A stretch of 64,000 nt of DNA from Shewanella sp. CG12_big_fil_rev_8_21_14_0_65_47_15 (GCF_002783505.1 NZ_PFGL01000014.1:1-64000); one strand, 5' to 3'; positions 1-10,137 are shown, counted from the stretch's first letter. Notes: generated by a model from the sequence alone, not told the origin. Numbers and translations: made by a program.

Positions 1-112
1 GATTATTTTTGTTTATCCGTAATGAAGATAATTCCGCGAAAATTCAGCTCGCTTTTGTCCCAAACCATTCTGTATATTTTTTTAACACTTAAATACTACG
101 CCGATGCTAAAC

Positions 113-222
113 AGGTGAGCCATGGAGGTTTGCGAGACGACCGTCCGCCCCATGGACGGGGCGGTCGAGCATCCAAGGACGGACTTGCTGCGCGTCGGTG
201 AGCAAATGCCATGGCAAGACTA
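113..222. repeat. Intergenic REP-like element, copy 1
   Basis: GC-rich island in an AT-rich non-coding stretch. It holds an inverted repeat around CCATGGAC (CCGCCCC then GGGGCGG, near 146-165), followed by CGGTCGAGC, an AAGGACGGA segment and GCGTCGGTGAGC. The same ordered motifs (CCATGGAYGG, CGGTSGAGC, GGA, GCGT) recur at 37289-37381, so I read both as members of one dispersed intergenic repeat family. The rest of 1-405 shows no gene I can support. Boundaries are approximate. Confidence 0.55.
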
Positions 223-405
223 TATGCGTGGATACCAGCCAACGTCTAGCAACTAAAATTACAGTTCACTCAGTTATACTAGCCCAGCAGAATTTTCCAA
301 TACGTTTTTGCCAAATCGAATTGACTCATCATTGCTATTATCCCTGTCAAATCTGTCTATAAAGCAGTCGGCATTTATTAAACCGCATTTAAAAGCCCTA
401 AAAGC

Positions 406-436
406 AAAACGCTCCACAGAGGCTGCGGAGCGTTTT
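406..436 (-). terminator. Rho-independent terminator after phoU
   Basis: Perfect 10-bp stem AAAACGCTCC / GGAGCGTTTT with an 11-nt loop and flanking A and T runs, so it could work in both directions. It lies 35 bp past the phoU stop and closes the pst-phoU operon. Confidence 0.85.
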
Positions 437-470
437 ATTCAGGCATTACAACAGCAGATTAATGCGTGTG

Positions 471-1181
471 TTAGCCCTTCATATCCTTTTCCATATCTTC
501 GTAGGAAGTATGGCGAACGTCTTTGCCTTTGACGTAGTAAATAATGTATTCACAAATATTTTTACAGCGATCGCCGACACGTTCAACCGCACGCGCCGCC
601 CACAGTACGTCTAATATGTCTGGGATTGAGCGCGGATCTTCCATCATATAGGTCATCAATTGACGGATAATGCCTTCGTATTCGCGGTCCAGCTTGGCAT
701 CTTCCTTATGCAGTTCCAGTGCGGAATCGGCATCCATACGCGCCAACGCATCGAGGGTCGCATGTAACATACGGGTCGCATGGCGGCCCATATTTTCAAT
801 GCTGACCAATAATGGCTGCTGATTATTCAAACGCTTATCTAATGCGGCCTTGGCAATACGCACACAGGCATCACCGATGCGCTCCAGATCGGCAATGGAT
901 TTTGAAATGGCGATGATCAGACGTAGGTCGCTCGCCGCGGGTTGACGCTTAGCGATAATACGAGTGCATTCTTCGTCGATAGAGACTTCCATACCGTTGA
1001 CTTTATGATCGCCATCGATCACTCGCTGGGCAAGCTCGGCATCTAAGGTGCTTAGGGCATCGATAGCTTGCTCTAACTGACGTTCAACCAAGCCGCCCAT
1101 AGCGAGGACGCGGTTGCGGATATCATCCAACTCAGCGGTAAACTGCCCTGAGATGTGCTTACTTAAATTCATATTTTCCAT
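471..1181 (-). CDS. phoU: Phosphate signalling protein PhoU
   Basis: 236-aa cytoplasmic PhoU, the usual family length. PhoU links the Pst transporter to the PhoR/PhoB two-component system and represses the Pho regulon when phosphate is plentiful. Two similar three-helix halves are visible; each carries the family's metal-cluster type signature (an ERIGD segment near residue 100, [13 protein letters not shown] near 200). It is the last gene of pstC-pstA-pstB-phoU. The first ATG has AAGG about 9 nt upstream; a second ATG four codons in (MNLSK) is possible. A stem-loop separates it from pstB and a strong terminator follows. Confidence 0.96.
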   Translation of the reverse strand: MENMNLSKHISGQFTAELDDIRNRVLAMGGLVERQLEQAIDALSTLDAELAQRVIDGDHKVNGMEVSIDEECTRIIAKRQPAASDLRLIIAISKSIADLERIGDACVRIAKAALDKRLNNQQPLLVSIENMGRHATRMLHATLDALARMDADSALELHKEDAKLDREYEGIIRQLMTYMMEDPRSIPDILDVLWAARAVERVGDRCKNICEYIIYYVKGKDVRHTSYEDMEKDMKG

Positions 1182-1211
1182 TTGGCCAACCTTTTACTCA
1201 ACTGTTTCAAG

Positions 1212-1231
1212 GTCTAGGCTCTCGCCTAGAC
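1212..1231 (-). other. Intercistronic stem-loop between pstB and phoU
   Basis: Perfect 8-bp stem GTCTAGGC / GCCTAGAC with a TCTC loop and no T-run. It is more likely an mRNA processing or stabilising hairpin than a terminator, which would allow different pstB and phoU levels. The function is inferred. Confidence 0.5.
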
Positions 1232-1254
1232 AGTGGCGTTTATTTGATCACTGA

Positions 1255-2073
1255 TTAACCGTAACGGCCGGTAATGTAGTCTTCGGTCTTACGTTTTTTC
1301 GGTGTGGTGAAAATGGTGTTGGTATCGGCGTATTCCACCAATTCGCCCATATACATAAAGGCTGTTTGATCCGACACCCGCGCCGCCTGTTGCATGTTGT
1401 GGGTAACGATAACCACTGTGTACTTAGTCTTAAGCTCAGTGATCAGCTCTTCGATGGTTAAGGTTGAAATCGGGTCGAGGGCCGAAGTCGGTTCGTCGAG
1501 CAGTAATACTTCTGGCTCGATGGCAATCGCACGGGCAATCACCAGACGTTGCTGTTGACCACCGGATAAGCCAAAGGCGTTATCGTGCAGACGGTCTTTC
1601 ACTTCATCCCAAATCGCCGCGCCGCGTAGCGAACGCTCGGCCGCTTCGTCGAGTTCACGGCGGTTATTAATGCCCTGCAGACGCAGACCATAAACCACGT
1701 TTTCGTAAATCGACTTAGGGAATGGGTTAGGACGCTGGAACACCATACCTACGTTGCGGCGCAAGGCGGCAACGTCGATTTTTTTGTCATAAATATTTTG
1801 ACCGTGCAGCAAAATCTCGCCGTCGATATGGCAGTTGTCGACCAGATCGTTCATGCGGTTAATACAGCGCAATAAGGTGGATTTACCACAACCGCTGGGG
1901 CCGATAAACGCCGTAACTTGCTTCTTGGGGATCTTCATCGACACATTAAACAGCGCTTGCTTGTCGCCATAGCGCAGGTCTAAGTTGCGGATCTCCAGTG
2001 CGGTATCGTTCTGGCTCAAGTTTGCTAAGTCAAAGTTGTTGGTTTTCATGGCTGTCGAATCTATAGAAATCAT
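1255..2073 (-). CDS. pstB: Phosphate ABC transporter ATPase PstB
   Basis: 272-aa ATP-binding subunit that powers high-affinity phosphate import on the inner face of the cytoplasmic membrane. Visible motifs are Walker [10 protein letters not shown] (near residue 58), signature LSGGQQQRL, Walker [14 protein letters not shown] and switch [11 protein letters not shown]. Length is slightly above E. coli PstB (about 257 aa) because of a short N-terminal extension. The chosen ATG has AGGA 7 nt upstream. It follows pstA by 33 bp in the same operon. Confidence 0.97.
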
Positions 2074-2106
2074 ATTCAGTCCTAATACTTTCAGGATAAT
2101 CGCTGA

Positions 2107-3765
2107 TTAATGCTCAAGCGAACGATATTTTTCACGTAAGTGGTTACGCACACTAATCGCGGTTAAGTTCAGTGCCACAATCACTGTTACCAGCAAGAAG
2201 GAGGTGGCGTATACCAGAGGACGTGCCGCTTCAACGTTAGGACTCTGGAAGCCCACATCATAAATATGGAACCCTAAGTGCATGAATTTACGTTCTAAAT
2301 GCACGAACGGGAAGTTTAAGTCCAGTGGCAATGTCGGTGCTAATTTCACTACACCCACCAGCATTAACGGTGCCACCTCACCCGCAGCGCGGGCCACGGC
2401 TAAAATCAGACCCGTCATGATCGCAGGGCTTGCCATCGGGATCACAATCCGCCACAGGGTTTCGGCCTTGGTTGCGCCCAGTGCCAAACTGCCTTGACGC
2501 ACCGCGCTAGGAATACGGCTTAAGCCTTCTTCGGTCGATACAATCACCACTGGCAAGGTCAGAATCGCTAAGGTTAACGCCGACCAAATCACCCCTGGCG
2601 AACCAAAAGTCGGTGACGGTAAGGCTTCGGCGTAAAACAGTTGGTCAATCGAGCCACCCATCATGTATACGAAGAACCCTAAACCAAACACCCCGTACAC
2701 AATCGATGGCACACCCGCTAAGTTGATTACTGCAATGCGGATCATCTTAGTGATTGGGCCTTTCTTGGCATATTCGTGCAGGTAAATCGCGGCAATCACC
2801 CCAAATGGCGTTACGATAATCGCCATCAACAGCACCATAAACACGGTACCGAAAATCGCAGGGAATACGCCGCCCTCGGTGTTGGCTTCGCGTGGGTCAT
2901 CCATAAGGAAACGGCCAAGCCCAGTAAACCAATGACCGATTTTACCCATCAAGCCTAAGTGGTTGACGTAGGTAACATCGAGTACCGAATCCAGCTTAAG
3001 TTCAACCTCAACACCACGCATATCACGCACGATAACAGAGTCACGAGCCGCTTCATCACGCAGGGCAAACAGCTCTTTTTCAAGTACTTTATAGTCTTGT
3101 TCGAGCGCGAGTTTCGCCGCATCTAACTCTTGCTTACGACTATCGGTCAACTCACCATCTAACTCGTAACGACGCTCTTTTAAACGTAGTTTTTCAATCT
3201 TGTAGTTAATCGCGCCAATATCTTGTTTTTGCAGTAATAACGCTTTATCAGACAGAGCAACAGCACGGTCGATATGCTCCATTAAGGACGATTCAATGGC
3301 ATCGTTGACTAAATTTAGGCGCTGGCCATTTTCAATCACGGCCACGGGATAACCGTAAAAGTTACCGTTTTTGGCCCGCTCGAGCATGGCCACATCGGCA
3401 GGCTCGCTACGGCTGATAATGTCTGTTGCTAAAATCCAACGGAAATCTAAGCCGACAAACTCACGGTTACCGGTTTTGACTAAGTAGCGCGTCACAAACT
3501 CGCCAGGCGCTTGTTTAAACACATGACCCGCGGCAATCAAACGCTCGCTGGGGACTTCTTCCCTATCATAGATTTCACCAATCAAGGTCGAACGTGCGCC
3601 GGTGTTATCCTCAAGTTCCCATTGATAAATATCCGCAGGCCAAAAATAGCTTAATCCGCGCCATGCAATCAGCAGTAATAAGCCTAATACTGCAATCAAA
3701 CTGATGCTCACCGCACCGCCTGTCATCCAAATCCACGGCGAGCCTGATTTAACCCACTTACCCAT
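2107..3765 (-). CDS. pstA: Phosphate ABC transporter permease PstA (enlarged form)
   Basis: 552-aa inner-membrane permease, nearly twice the classic PstA (about 296 aa). A first membrane helix (residues 14-36) is followed by a periplasmic insert of about 260 residues rich in Glu/Lys/Leu, probably coiled coil (about 170-240). The typical permease core with five or six helices follows, including the ATPase-contact loop LALGATKAETLWRIVIP. This long type, with a DUF3333-like N-terminal part, is known in Shewanella and Vibrio relatives. It pairs with the equally enlarged PstC encoded upstream. RBS GAGAGG precedes the ATG. Confidence 0.94.
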   Translation of the reverse strand: MGKWVKSGSPWIWMTGGAVSISLIAVLGLLLLIAWRGLSYFWPADIYQWELEDNTGARSTLIGEIYDREEVPSERLIAAGHVFKQAPGEFVTRYLVKTGNREFVGLDFRWILATDIISRSEPADVAMLERAKNGNFYGYPVAVIENGQRLNLVNDAIESSLMEHIDRAVALSDKALLLQKQDIGAINYKIEKLRLKERRYELDGELTDSRKQELDAAKLALEQDYKVLEKELFALRDEAARDSVIVRDMRGVEVELKLDSVLDVTYVNHLGLMGKIGHWFTGLGRFLMDDPREANTEGGVFPAIFGTVFMVLLMAIIVTPFGVIAAIYLHEYAKKGPITKMIRIAVINLAGVPSIVYGVFGLGFFVYMMGGSIDQLFYAEALPSPTFGSPGVIWSALTLAILTLPVVIVSTEEGLSRIPSAVRQGSLALGATKAETLWRIVIPMASPAIMTGLILAVARAAGEVAPLMLVGVVKLAPTLPLDLNFPFVHLERKFMHLGFHIYDVGFQSPNVEAARPLVYATSFLLVTVIVALNLTAISVRNHLREKYRSLEH

Positions 3766-3824
3766 TGCACAAACCTCTCAAGGTCACTGGCGAAATAGTA
3801 TTTAAAGTCATTATCTTATCTCCG

Positions 3825-6083
3825 TTACAGCGAGCTATAGCGATCACGTAGACGCTGTCTTACCACTTCGGCAATCGTGTTAAAGAAGAAGGTAAAGACG
3901 AACAGCACAAAGGCCGCGAGGAACAGCACACGGTAGTGCGAGCTACCAATCGCCGACTCAGGCATTTCCACCGCGATGTTAGCCGCCAGCGTCCGCATAC
4001 CTTCAAACACGCTCCATTCCATAATGGCGGTGTTACCCGTTGCCATTAGCACTATCATGGTTTCACCTACGGCGCGGCCAAGGCCCATCATCACAGCCGA
4101 GAAAATCCCCGGGCTGGCGGTGAGCAATACCACCCGCGTCAATGTCTGCCAAGGCGTTGCGCCCAAAGCTAAACTGCCGTTAGATAAGTGGCGAGGCACA
4201 GAGAAAATCGCATCTTCGGCAATCGAGAAAATCGTTGGGATCACCGCAAAACCCATGGCGATCCCCACCACCAGCGCGTTACGTTGATCGAAGGTGATAC
4301 CTAATTCGTTAGTGATAAATTGACGAGTGTTGCCATCGAATAGCGCTACTTCAATCATGGGGCTTATCGCAAAGGAGAACCAACCCACAAAACAAATCAC
4401 GGGGATCAGCATTAGCTCTTGATAAACCTCGGGCAGACGTTGTTTCCACCTGCCGGGCAACTTGCTCCAACCATAGGCCGAGCCGAGAATCGAGGTCGGC
4501 AAGAGGATAAGTAAAATCAAGATGCCGGGGAGATGTTCTTCGATCAGGGGCGCTAACCACAGACCCGCTAAGAAGCCAAGGATAACCGTCGGTAATGCTT
4601 CCATAATCTCGATAGTGGGTTTGACAAGGCCGCGCACCTTAGGCGACATAAAATAAGCGGTATAGATAGCGCCAGCGATGGACAGGGGCACGGCAAATAA
4701 CATGGCATAAAACGCCGCCTTCATCGTGCCGTAGGCCAATGGCATAAGGCTTAGCTTAGCTTCAAAATCATCGCTGCCCGAGGTCGATTGCCACACAAAT
4801 TTAGGCTCTGGATATCCCTCGTACCACACCTCATTCCACAGGGCACTCCAAGAAACCTCAGGGTGTGAGTTCTCCACATAGAAAATATTCAGCGTGTTAT
4901 CGGCCTCGACAACGATGCCATTGGAGCGTGGACTAAAGCCCATCACACCAGGATTTTTAAGGTCAAACTTTTCATCAAACAGTTCACGTTGGCTCGTAGT
5001 GTAAAGCAGAGACAATTCGCCCTCGGGACTGACTACGGCAAAACTCTTACGGTAAAACTCGGAGGCAATAGACGCGATAGGGGCGAGATCGTTAAATTCA
5101 CGAATTTCCTGGTATAAACGCCCTTTTGGACCATTCACTTGGAAATACTGAGTCACCACGCCAGAGTCATAACTGACAAGAATGGAACTTGCACCCGCAA
5201 GCAAGGCAATATTATTGACCTTAGATTTATCCTTTTCAGCATCAATAACTTGCATTAAATCAATGCTTTCGGCTTCGCGGATATTATAGATAAACACTTT
5301 ATTGCCCATCTGTAGCATCAGTTGACGCTGATCAGGGGTCATCAACTGGTGAGCCACTTTCTTTGGCGCATCGGGAATGATGGTGTTAGTGGCAGTCCAT
5401 TCCACTTCTTCGGTCATCATATTTTCTTGACCTTCGAGGCGGCTTAAACGCCAAATACCCTGCTCATCTTGATAGGCAAAGCTCATTTTGTCTGAGCTGT
5501 AGGTAAAGGTCAGTTTATGGATCCCACTGCCAGACTCATCAATAGTGATCGGCGTTTCCCCCGCCGAATAACGCAACTTAGGGGTGATCAGGCGTTTGTT
5601 ATTAGGGTAAGTTAAACCAAACTCAATACCGACCACTAGGGCTTGACCATTGCTTAAGCCAAGGGCAAAACGCTGTTCGCTTGGCGCGGCAACGCTAGCA
5701 CTGGTGACGGTCACGCCCGCTGGCAGTGACGGAGTAAAGCTAGAAAGTAGGCTACCGTCGGCAACGGTGTAAAAATCCACTTGGCCGTCGACGGCCACAC
5801 GGTACAGCACCTCATTCTGCTCATCGGCGCCCACCATTAAGGTCGCCACTTCTGCATGCTGATAGTCCACACTCTTAACGGGGGTGACATCTGCACTATC
5901 GAAAATGGGTTTTATCACGTACAGCAAATAGAAGAAAATCAGCAATAGGGCAACAAACACCATAGTGCCGCCAATAGTGACTCCGACTTGAGCCGCTTTA
6001 TCCTTAAATGCCCTGCGACTCGAACGTCCGCCTTTAAGCATATTGTGCGGTGCAGAACCAGGTTGAATGACCTGACTTTCCAT
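3825..6083 (-). CDS. pstC: Phosphate ABC transporter permease PstC (enlarged form)
   Basis: 752-aa inner-membrane permease and first gene of the operon; the usual PstC is about 320 aa. After one membrane helix (about 36-60) comes a periplasmic domain of nearly 380 residues with repeated beta-strand-like segments, which could be a propeller-like fold. The C-terminal permease domain (about 455-745) carries the coupling loop LALGATPWQTLTRVVLL. No pstS lies next to it, so the phosphate-binding protein must be encoded elsewhere. RBS GAGG is 6 nt before the ATG. A Pho box and a -10 lie upstream. Confidence 0.94.
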   Translation of the reverse strand: MESQVIQPGSAPHNMLKGGRSSRRAFKDKAAQVGVTIGGTMVFVALLLIFFYLLYVIKPIFDSADVTPVKSVDYQHAEVATLMVGADEQNEVLYRVAVDGQVDFYTVADGSLLSSFTPSLPAGVTVTSASVAAPSEQRFALGLSNGQALVVGIEFGLTYPNNKRLITPKLRYSAGETPITIDESGSGIHKLTFTYSSDKMSFAYQDEQGIWRLSRLEGQENMMTEEVEWTATNTIIPDAPKKVAHQLMTPDQRQLMLQMGNKVFIYNIREAESIDLMQVIDAEKDKSKVNNIALLAGASSILVSYDSGVVTQYFQVNGPKGRLYQEIREFNDLAPIASIASEFYRKSFAVVSPEGELSLLYTTSQRELFDEKFDLKNPGVMGFSPRSNGIVVEADNTLNIFYVENSHPEVSWSALWNEVWYEGYPEPKFVWQSTSGSDDFEAKLSLMPLAYGTMKAAFYAMLFAVPLSIAGAIYTAYFMSPKVRGLVKPTIEIMEALPTVILGFLAGLWLAPLIEEHLPGILILLILLPTSILGSAYGWSKLPGRWKQRLPEVYQELMLIPVICFVGWFSFAISPMIEVALFDGNTRQFITNELGITFDQRNALVVGIAMGFAVIPTIFSIAEDAIFSVPRHLSNGSLALGATPWQTLTRVVLLTASPGIFSAVMMGLGRAVGETMIVLMATGNTAIMEWSVFEGMRTLAANIAVEMPESAIGSSHYRVLFLAAFVLFVFTFFFNTIAEVVRQRLRDRYSSL

Positions 6084-6200
6084 TAAGAACCTCTATTATT
6101 AAAGCCTGTGAGTTTTTCGCTAGGATCCGTAAACTGCTATGCTTACACTGTTTGAACGTAAACTGAGCAATAACAACATCCTTCATTCTAAGTGCGTTGG

Positions 6201-6234
6201 ATTATATGACGCAAAGATGACAGTTGTGTTACAC
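6201..6234 (-). promoter_or_regulatory. Pho box and -10 element of the pst operon
   Basis: Read on the minus strand, three heptamers sit exactly 11 bp apart: GTGTAAC (6234-6228), CTGTCAT (6223-6217) and GCGTCAT (6212-6206), like the PhoB consensus CTGTCAT-N4-CTGTCAT. A perfect TATAAT (6206-6201) begins 10 bp after the second heptamer, which is the standard spacing of PhoB-activated promoters. The ATG of pstC is about 120 bp downstream. Activation by PhoB is inferred from this. Confidence 0.8.
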
Positions 6235-6282
6235 CCAGTTTTAAAACAGGTGCCTTTTACAAAAATATAGGAATCATTTGCC

Positions 6283-6783
6283 ATGCTACGATACTTAATT
6301 ACACTTCAAGCACCTGATAGAAAAGGATTAGTAGAGCAAATTGCCCATGCCGTAAGTCGTCATGGTGGCAACTGGCTTGACTCCGAATTGCGCCATATCG
6401 ACGGGGTTTTTGCCGCAATTTTACTACTCGAAATCCCCTCAATGCGGATGGATGAGTTGATTGAGGCCTTGGAATGCATCGACGGCCTCACCCTCACCTA
6501 CTCTAAAACTGCCATAGTCCCAAAACCCATTAAGCGCTTAACCTATAGCCTAGTGGCCTACGATAGACCCGGACTGGTGCTGGATATTTCGAATAGGATC
6601 ACGGCGCTGGGGATCAATATTGAGCAATTTAGCAGCCAATTCGAAACCGCAGGTCACACTGGGATTGCCCTCTTTAGGGCGACTATCGGTCTTGGACTGA
6701 CTGATCTCGCCCAAGAAGATCAACTGGTGCAATCCCTCTATTCCCTCGGTGACGATTTGGTGCTGGATAAACTCAGTCGCTAA
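6283..6783 (+). CDS. Tandem ACT-domain protein, GcvR-like
   Basis: 166-aa cytoplasmic protein made of two ACT domains (about 1-80 and 85-160), each opening with the ligand-binding pattern of the family (APDRKGLVEQ; AYDRPGLVLDI). This matches the glycine cleavage system repressor GcvR family, which binds small molecules or partner regulators rather than DNA. A direct role in glycine control is inferred from family only; no gcv genes are nearby. It is transcribed away from pstC. AGGA lies 10 nt before the ATG. Confidence 0.75.
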   Translation: MLRYLITLQAPDRKGLVEQIAHAVSRHGGNWLDSELRHIDGVFAAILLLEIPSMRMDELIEALECIDGLTLTYSKTAIVPKPIKRLTYSLVAYDRPGLVLDISNRITALGINIEQFSSQFETAGHTGIALFRATIGLGLTDLAQEDQLVQSLYSLGDDLVLDKLSR

Positions 6784-6860
6784 AGCCCGACTTCACTATG
6801 GTACAATGCGCCGGTACAACACGCGGGTACAAGGCTGCGGCTAAAACGACGGATAAAATG

Positions 6861-6883
6861 CCGCTAGCAAACAGCGGTGTTTT
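6861..6883 (+). terminator. Weak terminator after the ACT-domain gene
   Basis: 5-bp stem CCGCT / AGCGG with a 7-nt loop, followed by TGTTTT. It lies between the convergent ACT-domain gene and the EamA gene. Short stem, so low confidence. Confidence 0.4.
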
Positions 6884-6893
6884 CAGCGATACA

Positions 6894-7781
6894 CTAACTG
6901 AGCTTCTCGTGCCTAGATTTGACTAAATACCGCAGCGGCACTTGGGATATCAACATGCCAAGCAGCATCAAGGCACAGCCGAACAAGGCGCGGATCCCTA
7001 AACTTTCCCCTAAAAATAGAATGCCACCTATGGCCGCAAATACGGTTTCTAAGCTAAGAATAATCGCCGCATGGGCGGGATGGGCATGCTTTTGCGCCAA
7101 GACCTGCAGTGTGTAGGCGATGCCCACCGAAATCAGCCCCGCATAGGCAAGCGAACCCCAGGCTGCCAGCACGCCGTCGAGGGTCGTGACCTCAATCACC
7201 GCCGACACCATTAAGCTAAGTACGCCGCAGACCAAAAATTGCATCATCGCCAGCAATACAGGGGAAATTCGCTTGGCAAAATGATCTACGGCTAAAATAT
7301 GCAGCGCCCAAAAGAGTGCGCCCACTAGCTGCAGCGCATCGCCGTAACCTATGGTCATGCCCTCTTTGACACTTAAAAAATACAATCCAAGTGCGGCAAT
7401 GGCACAACCCACCCAAGTGTTAGCGCCCGTGGTATGTTTAAGTGCCAGCCCCAAGATCGGCACTAACACTATATATAAACCTGTGATAAATCCGGCATTT
7501 GCCGCCGTGGTATACAGTAGACCCACCTGCTGAAATGACGCACCCGCAAATAGCAGTAGACCCACAACCCCACTACCGATGGCAAACTCCTTTGCAGTGC
7601 TCACATGGATTTTATGTTGCCTATGTAAAAACCAGACTAATGGCACCAGGGAGAGTGTGCCAATAAGAAAACGCAACCCATTGAAGGCAAAGGGTGATAG
7701 ATGTTCCATACCTAAGGTTTGGGCGACAAAGCCAAAACCCCAAATGGCGGCGGCAAGCAGTAATAACAGGTTGGCAGGCAA
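6894..7781 (-). CDS. EamA/DMT-family membrane transporter
   Basis: 295-aa inner-membrane protein with about ten hydrophobic helices in two EamA repeats (about 3-135 and 150-285), typical of drug/metabolite exporters. The substrate cannot be read from the sequence. The first codon used here is TTG; it fits the family N-terminus (LLAAAIWGFGFVA), with a weak GAGAAA upstream. It stands alone between convergent and same-strand neighbours. Another EamA gene at 37533 is only distantly similar. Confidence 0.85.
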   Translation of the reverse strand: MPANLLLLLAAAIWGFGFVAQTLGMEHLSPFAFNGLRFLIGTLSLVPLVWFLHRQHKIHVSTAKEFAIGSGVVGLLLFAGASFQQVGLLYTTAANAGFITGLYIVLVPILGLALKHTTGANTWVGCAIAALGLYFLSVKEGMTIGYGDALQLVGALFWALHILAVDHFAKRISPVLLAMMQFLVCGVLSLMVSAVIEVTTLDGVLAAWGSLAYAGLISVGIAYTLQVLAQKHAHPAHAAIILSLETVFAAIGGILFLGESLGIRALFGCALMLLGMLISQVPLRYLVKSRHEKLS

Positions 7782-7881
7782 GTTAATTTCTCAGCGAACA
7801 AAAAGATCACAAGATTACCTAGCCGCGTGAGACTTGTCCAAACATGTTGCAACTTTGTAGTTAAAGCATCTCTGGGGGCGG

Positions 7882-9036
7882 TTACTTTTTCGCTTGCGAC
7901 TGCAAGTGTTTAGCTTGACTGAGGATCTCATTTAAAAACACTGAATCCGTTTGTTTTGCCAGTAGCACGGCTTTGTCGGAGGCTTTTATCGCCTGCTCAA
8001 GCTGCCCATCCAGATCATAGGCGGTCGCTAAACTGTCCCATAACACTTCTGAATTGGGGAACACGCGCGTCCCCTCAGCGAGAATTTCAACGCCCCAAGC
8101 CGTTTTTTGTTCATAACTGGCTTTGAGTCCATAAACATTATATTGCTGAGCAAAGAGTGGAAATTCATAGCCAAACTCAGCGCTCTTTTGTCGATAGAAG
8201 TGTTTTAGATCCTTGAGTGGCATAACGGCAATTTCAGGCACTGCATTCCAACCGACAAAAAGAGTCTTTAATGCCTCAATATTGCCTACAAGCGGCGTAC
8301 TGTCGTGGGTTTCATCGGGGAAATGTTTGTAAAACCAATGCAGTTGCTTTGATGCGTTACCCGTGGAGTTTATGCCTAAGCCGTCTTGCAACTGCTTAAT
8401 TTGCGCCGCAAACGCGCTCGCCATTTCATTGGGTTCACTTGCCATACTCAAAAACCAGCGCAGTGGTTTTGCACGCTTGGCTGGTAATAACTCTGCCGAC
8501 TTAAGCACTAGCCAATCACTGTCCCACCATAAACTAGGACTGATTGAAATTACCGCATCAAATTGGCTATTTGGCGTCAAGGCCACATAACTGCTAAACA
8601 ATCCAGCTAAGGAGTGACCCGTCAGTAATTGATAATCCGAGGTGCGGTATTTTTTGCCTAATGTACTGAGCAGCTCTTGCTCTAAAAACAGTCTGAATTG
8701 TTCAGCACCGCCGGAGCTGTCTTTGAATTTATTGATTTGAGTCGGCGTGAAATACTTCATCCGTTGATCCGAACTCACACCAACGGTGATCATTTCAGGA
8801 ATAATGGCATAGCTACTTAAAAAACCGACATTCGCCGCCACATGCTCAAATTGGGTAGAGCCATCTAAAACGATCAATATAGGGTATTTAAAATCGTTGG
8901 AATGCGCATAGGTATCTGGTAAATGGATTTGTAAGTTGATGTCATCATTCAAGATTTCTGAATGAATTACCATCTTATCCGTCTGTGCGAAGACAGCCGT
9001 TGAAAAGAAAAACATCAGCACTAAAACCAACCGCAT
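7882..9036 (-). CDS. Secreted esterase-family alpha/beta hydrolase
   Basis: 384-aa protein with a signal peptide (MRLVLVLMFFFSTAVFA) followed by an esterase-D-like alpha/beta hydrolase domain (about 20-270). It has an ILIVLDGS segment before the core and a nucleophile elbow GHSLAG near residue 132. His in DETHDS (about 230) could complete the triad. The last about 90 residues look like TPR-type helices (VLWDSLATAYDLDGQLEQA). An open frame extends 37 codons upstream, but the start at 9036 has GGAGGTG at ideal spacing and begins a signal peptide, so I prefer it. The family includes siderophore esterases and S-formylglutathione hydrolase relatives; the substrate is unknown. Confidence 0.82.
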   Translation of the reverse strand: MRLVLVLMFFFSTAVFAQTDKMVIHSEILNDDINLQIHLPDTYAHSNDFKYPILIVLDGSTQFEHVAANVGFLSSYAIIPEMITVGVSSDQRMKYFTPTQINKFKDSSGGAEQFRLFLEQELLSTLGKKYRTSDYQLLTGHSLAGLFSSYVALTPNSQFDAVISISPSLWWDSDWLVLKSAELLPAKRAKPLRWFLSMASEPNEMASAFAAQIKQLQDGLGINSTGNASKQLHWFYKHFPDETHDSTPLVGNIEALKTLFVGWNAVPEIAVMPLKDLKHFYRQKSAEFGYEFPLFAQQYNVYGLKASYEQKTAWGVEILAEGTRVFPNSEVLWDSLATAYDLDGQLEQAIKASDKAVLLAKQTDSVFLNEILSQAKHLQSQAKK

Positions 9037-9285
9037 AAGTACACCTCCATTTGTAATGCTGGCTAACTTACTGGTTTTCATCATAAGACTCAAATCATTA
9101 ACATCAATCGCAGACTGAATAGCCATTATTGAGCGCAAGATACACAACGGCTATCAATCGAAAATTCCTATCTAAACTCGATTGGATAATCTTGTATACT
9201 GCACACCAAGCAATGACGAACTAAACATAATGCGCTGAGGATGTCTTAACAGGACTCAGTGACATAATAAAAACTAGGGATCCCT

Positions 9286-10110
9286 ATGTTAGGAACGCTA
9301 AAAAAAATGCGCGCACACTTAGATGAGGCGCAACAAGTACAGTATCAATTGGTAGTTGGCGACGAGTTGCTGCAACTGAATCCCTTGATTGGTAAGCGAT
9401 TAACTTTGACTCACACGGGTAATATCTTCTGCTGTAACTGCGGCAAAAAGACCAAGAAAAGCTATTCCCAAGGCCACTGTTTTGTCTGTATGCAAAAACT
9501 CGCCAGTTGCGATATGTGCATTATGAAGCCCGAAACCTGCCATTACGACCAAGGCACTTGCCGGGAGCCAGAGTGGGCGCAAAGTCATTGCTTTGTACCG
9601 CATTATGTTTATCTATCCAATACCTCGGGCATCAAAGTGGGTATCACCCGCCATACACAGCTCCCTACCCGTTGGATAGACCAAGGTGCCACCCAAGGCC
9701 TGCCGATATTTAAGGTCGCCACTCGGCAAATTTCTGGCCTAGTGGAAGTCGAACTGGCGAAACTGATTAACGATAAAACCCATTGGCAAGCTATGCTCAA
9801 GGGCCACGCCGAGGATATCGATTTAACTGAAAAGGCGGCAGAATTGATCCCCCTGATTGAGGCTAAGTTGCACGAAATCGGCATGCAAAAAGGCGATTAC
9901 AGTATCGAGCGCTTGCAGGCAGAGATCCAAGCCATTCATTATCCGATTGACACTTTCCCGAAAAAAATTACCTCCCATAATTTTGATAAGGAGGCCGTGG
10001 TCAGCGGAATTTTGCAGGGAATTAAAGGCCAATATCTCATCTTCGATACGGGCGTGATTAATATTCGTAAATTTAGCGCCTATGAAGTGAGTGTGGCGTT
10101 AACCGACTAA
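9286..10110 (+). CDS. DUF2797 family protein
   Basis: 274-aa cytoplasmic protein. The first half is rich in paired cysteines (FCCNCGKK, CFVCMQK, CDMCIMKPETC), suggesting one or two zinc sites. It is followed by YVYLSNTSGIKVGITR, which resembles the core of GIY-YIG-like folds. I recognise the DUF2797 family, whose function is not established. AGGG lies just before the ATG. Monocistronic, convergent with the VOC gene. Confidence 0.8.
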   Translation: MLGTLKKMRAHLDEAQQVQYQLVVGDELLQLNPLIGKRLTLTHTGNIFCCNCGKKTKKSYSQGHCFVCMQKLASCDMCIMKPETCHYDQGTCREPEWAQSHCFVPHYVYLSNTSGIKVGITRHTQLPTRWIDQGATQGLPIFKVATRQISGLVEVELAKLINDKTHWQAMLKGHAEDIDLTEKAAELIPLIEAKLHEIGMQKGDYSIERLQAEIQAIHYPIDTFPKKITSHNFDKEAVVSGILQGIKGQYLIFDTGVINIRKFSAYEVSVALTD

Positions 10111-10137
10111 CAAAATGTAAAATTTTCAATCAAATTA

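Noticed and set aside
308..532. 74-codon plus-strand frame overlapping the phoU end
   Set aside because: It spans the terminator hairpin, overlaps phoU, and has no ribosome site or recognisable domain.
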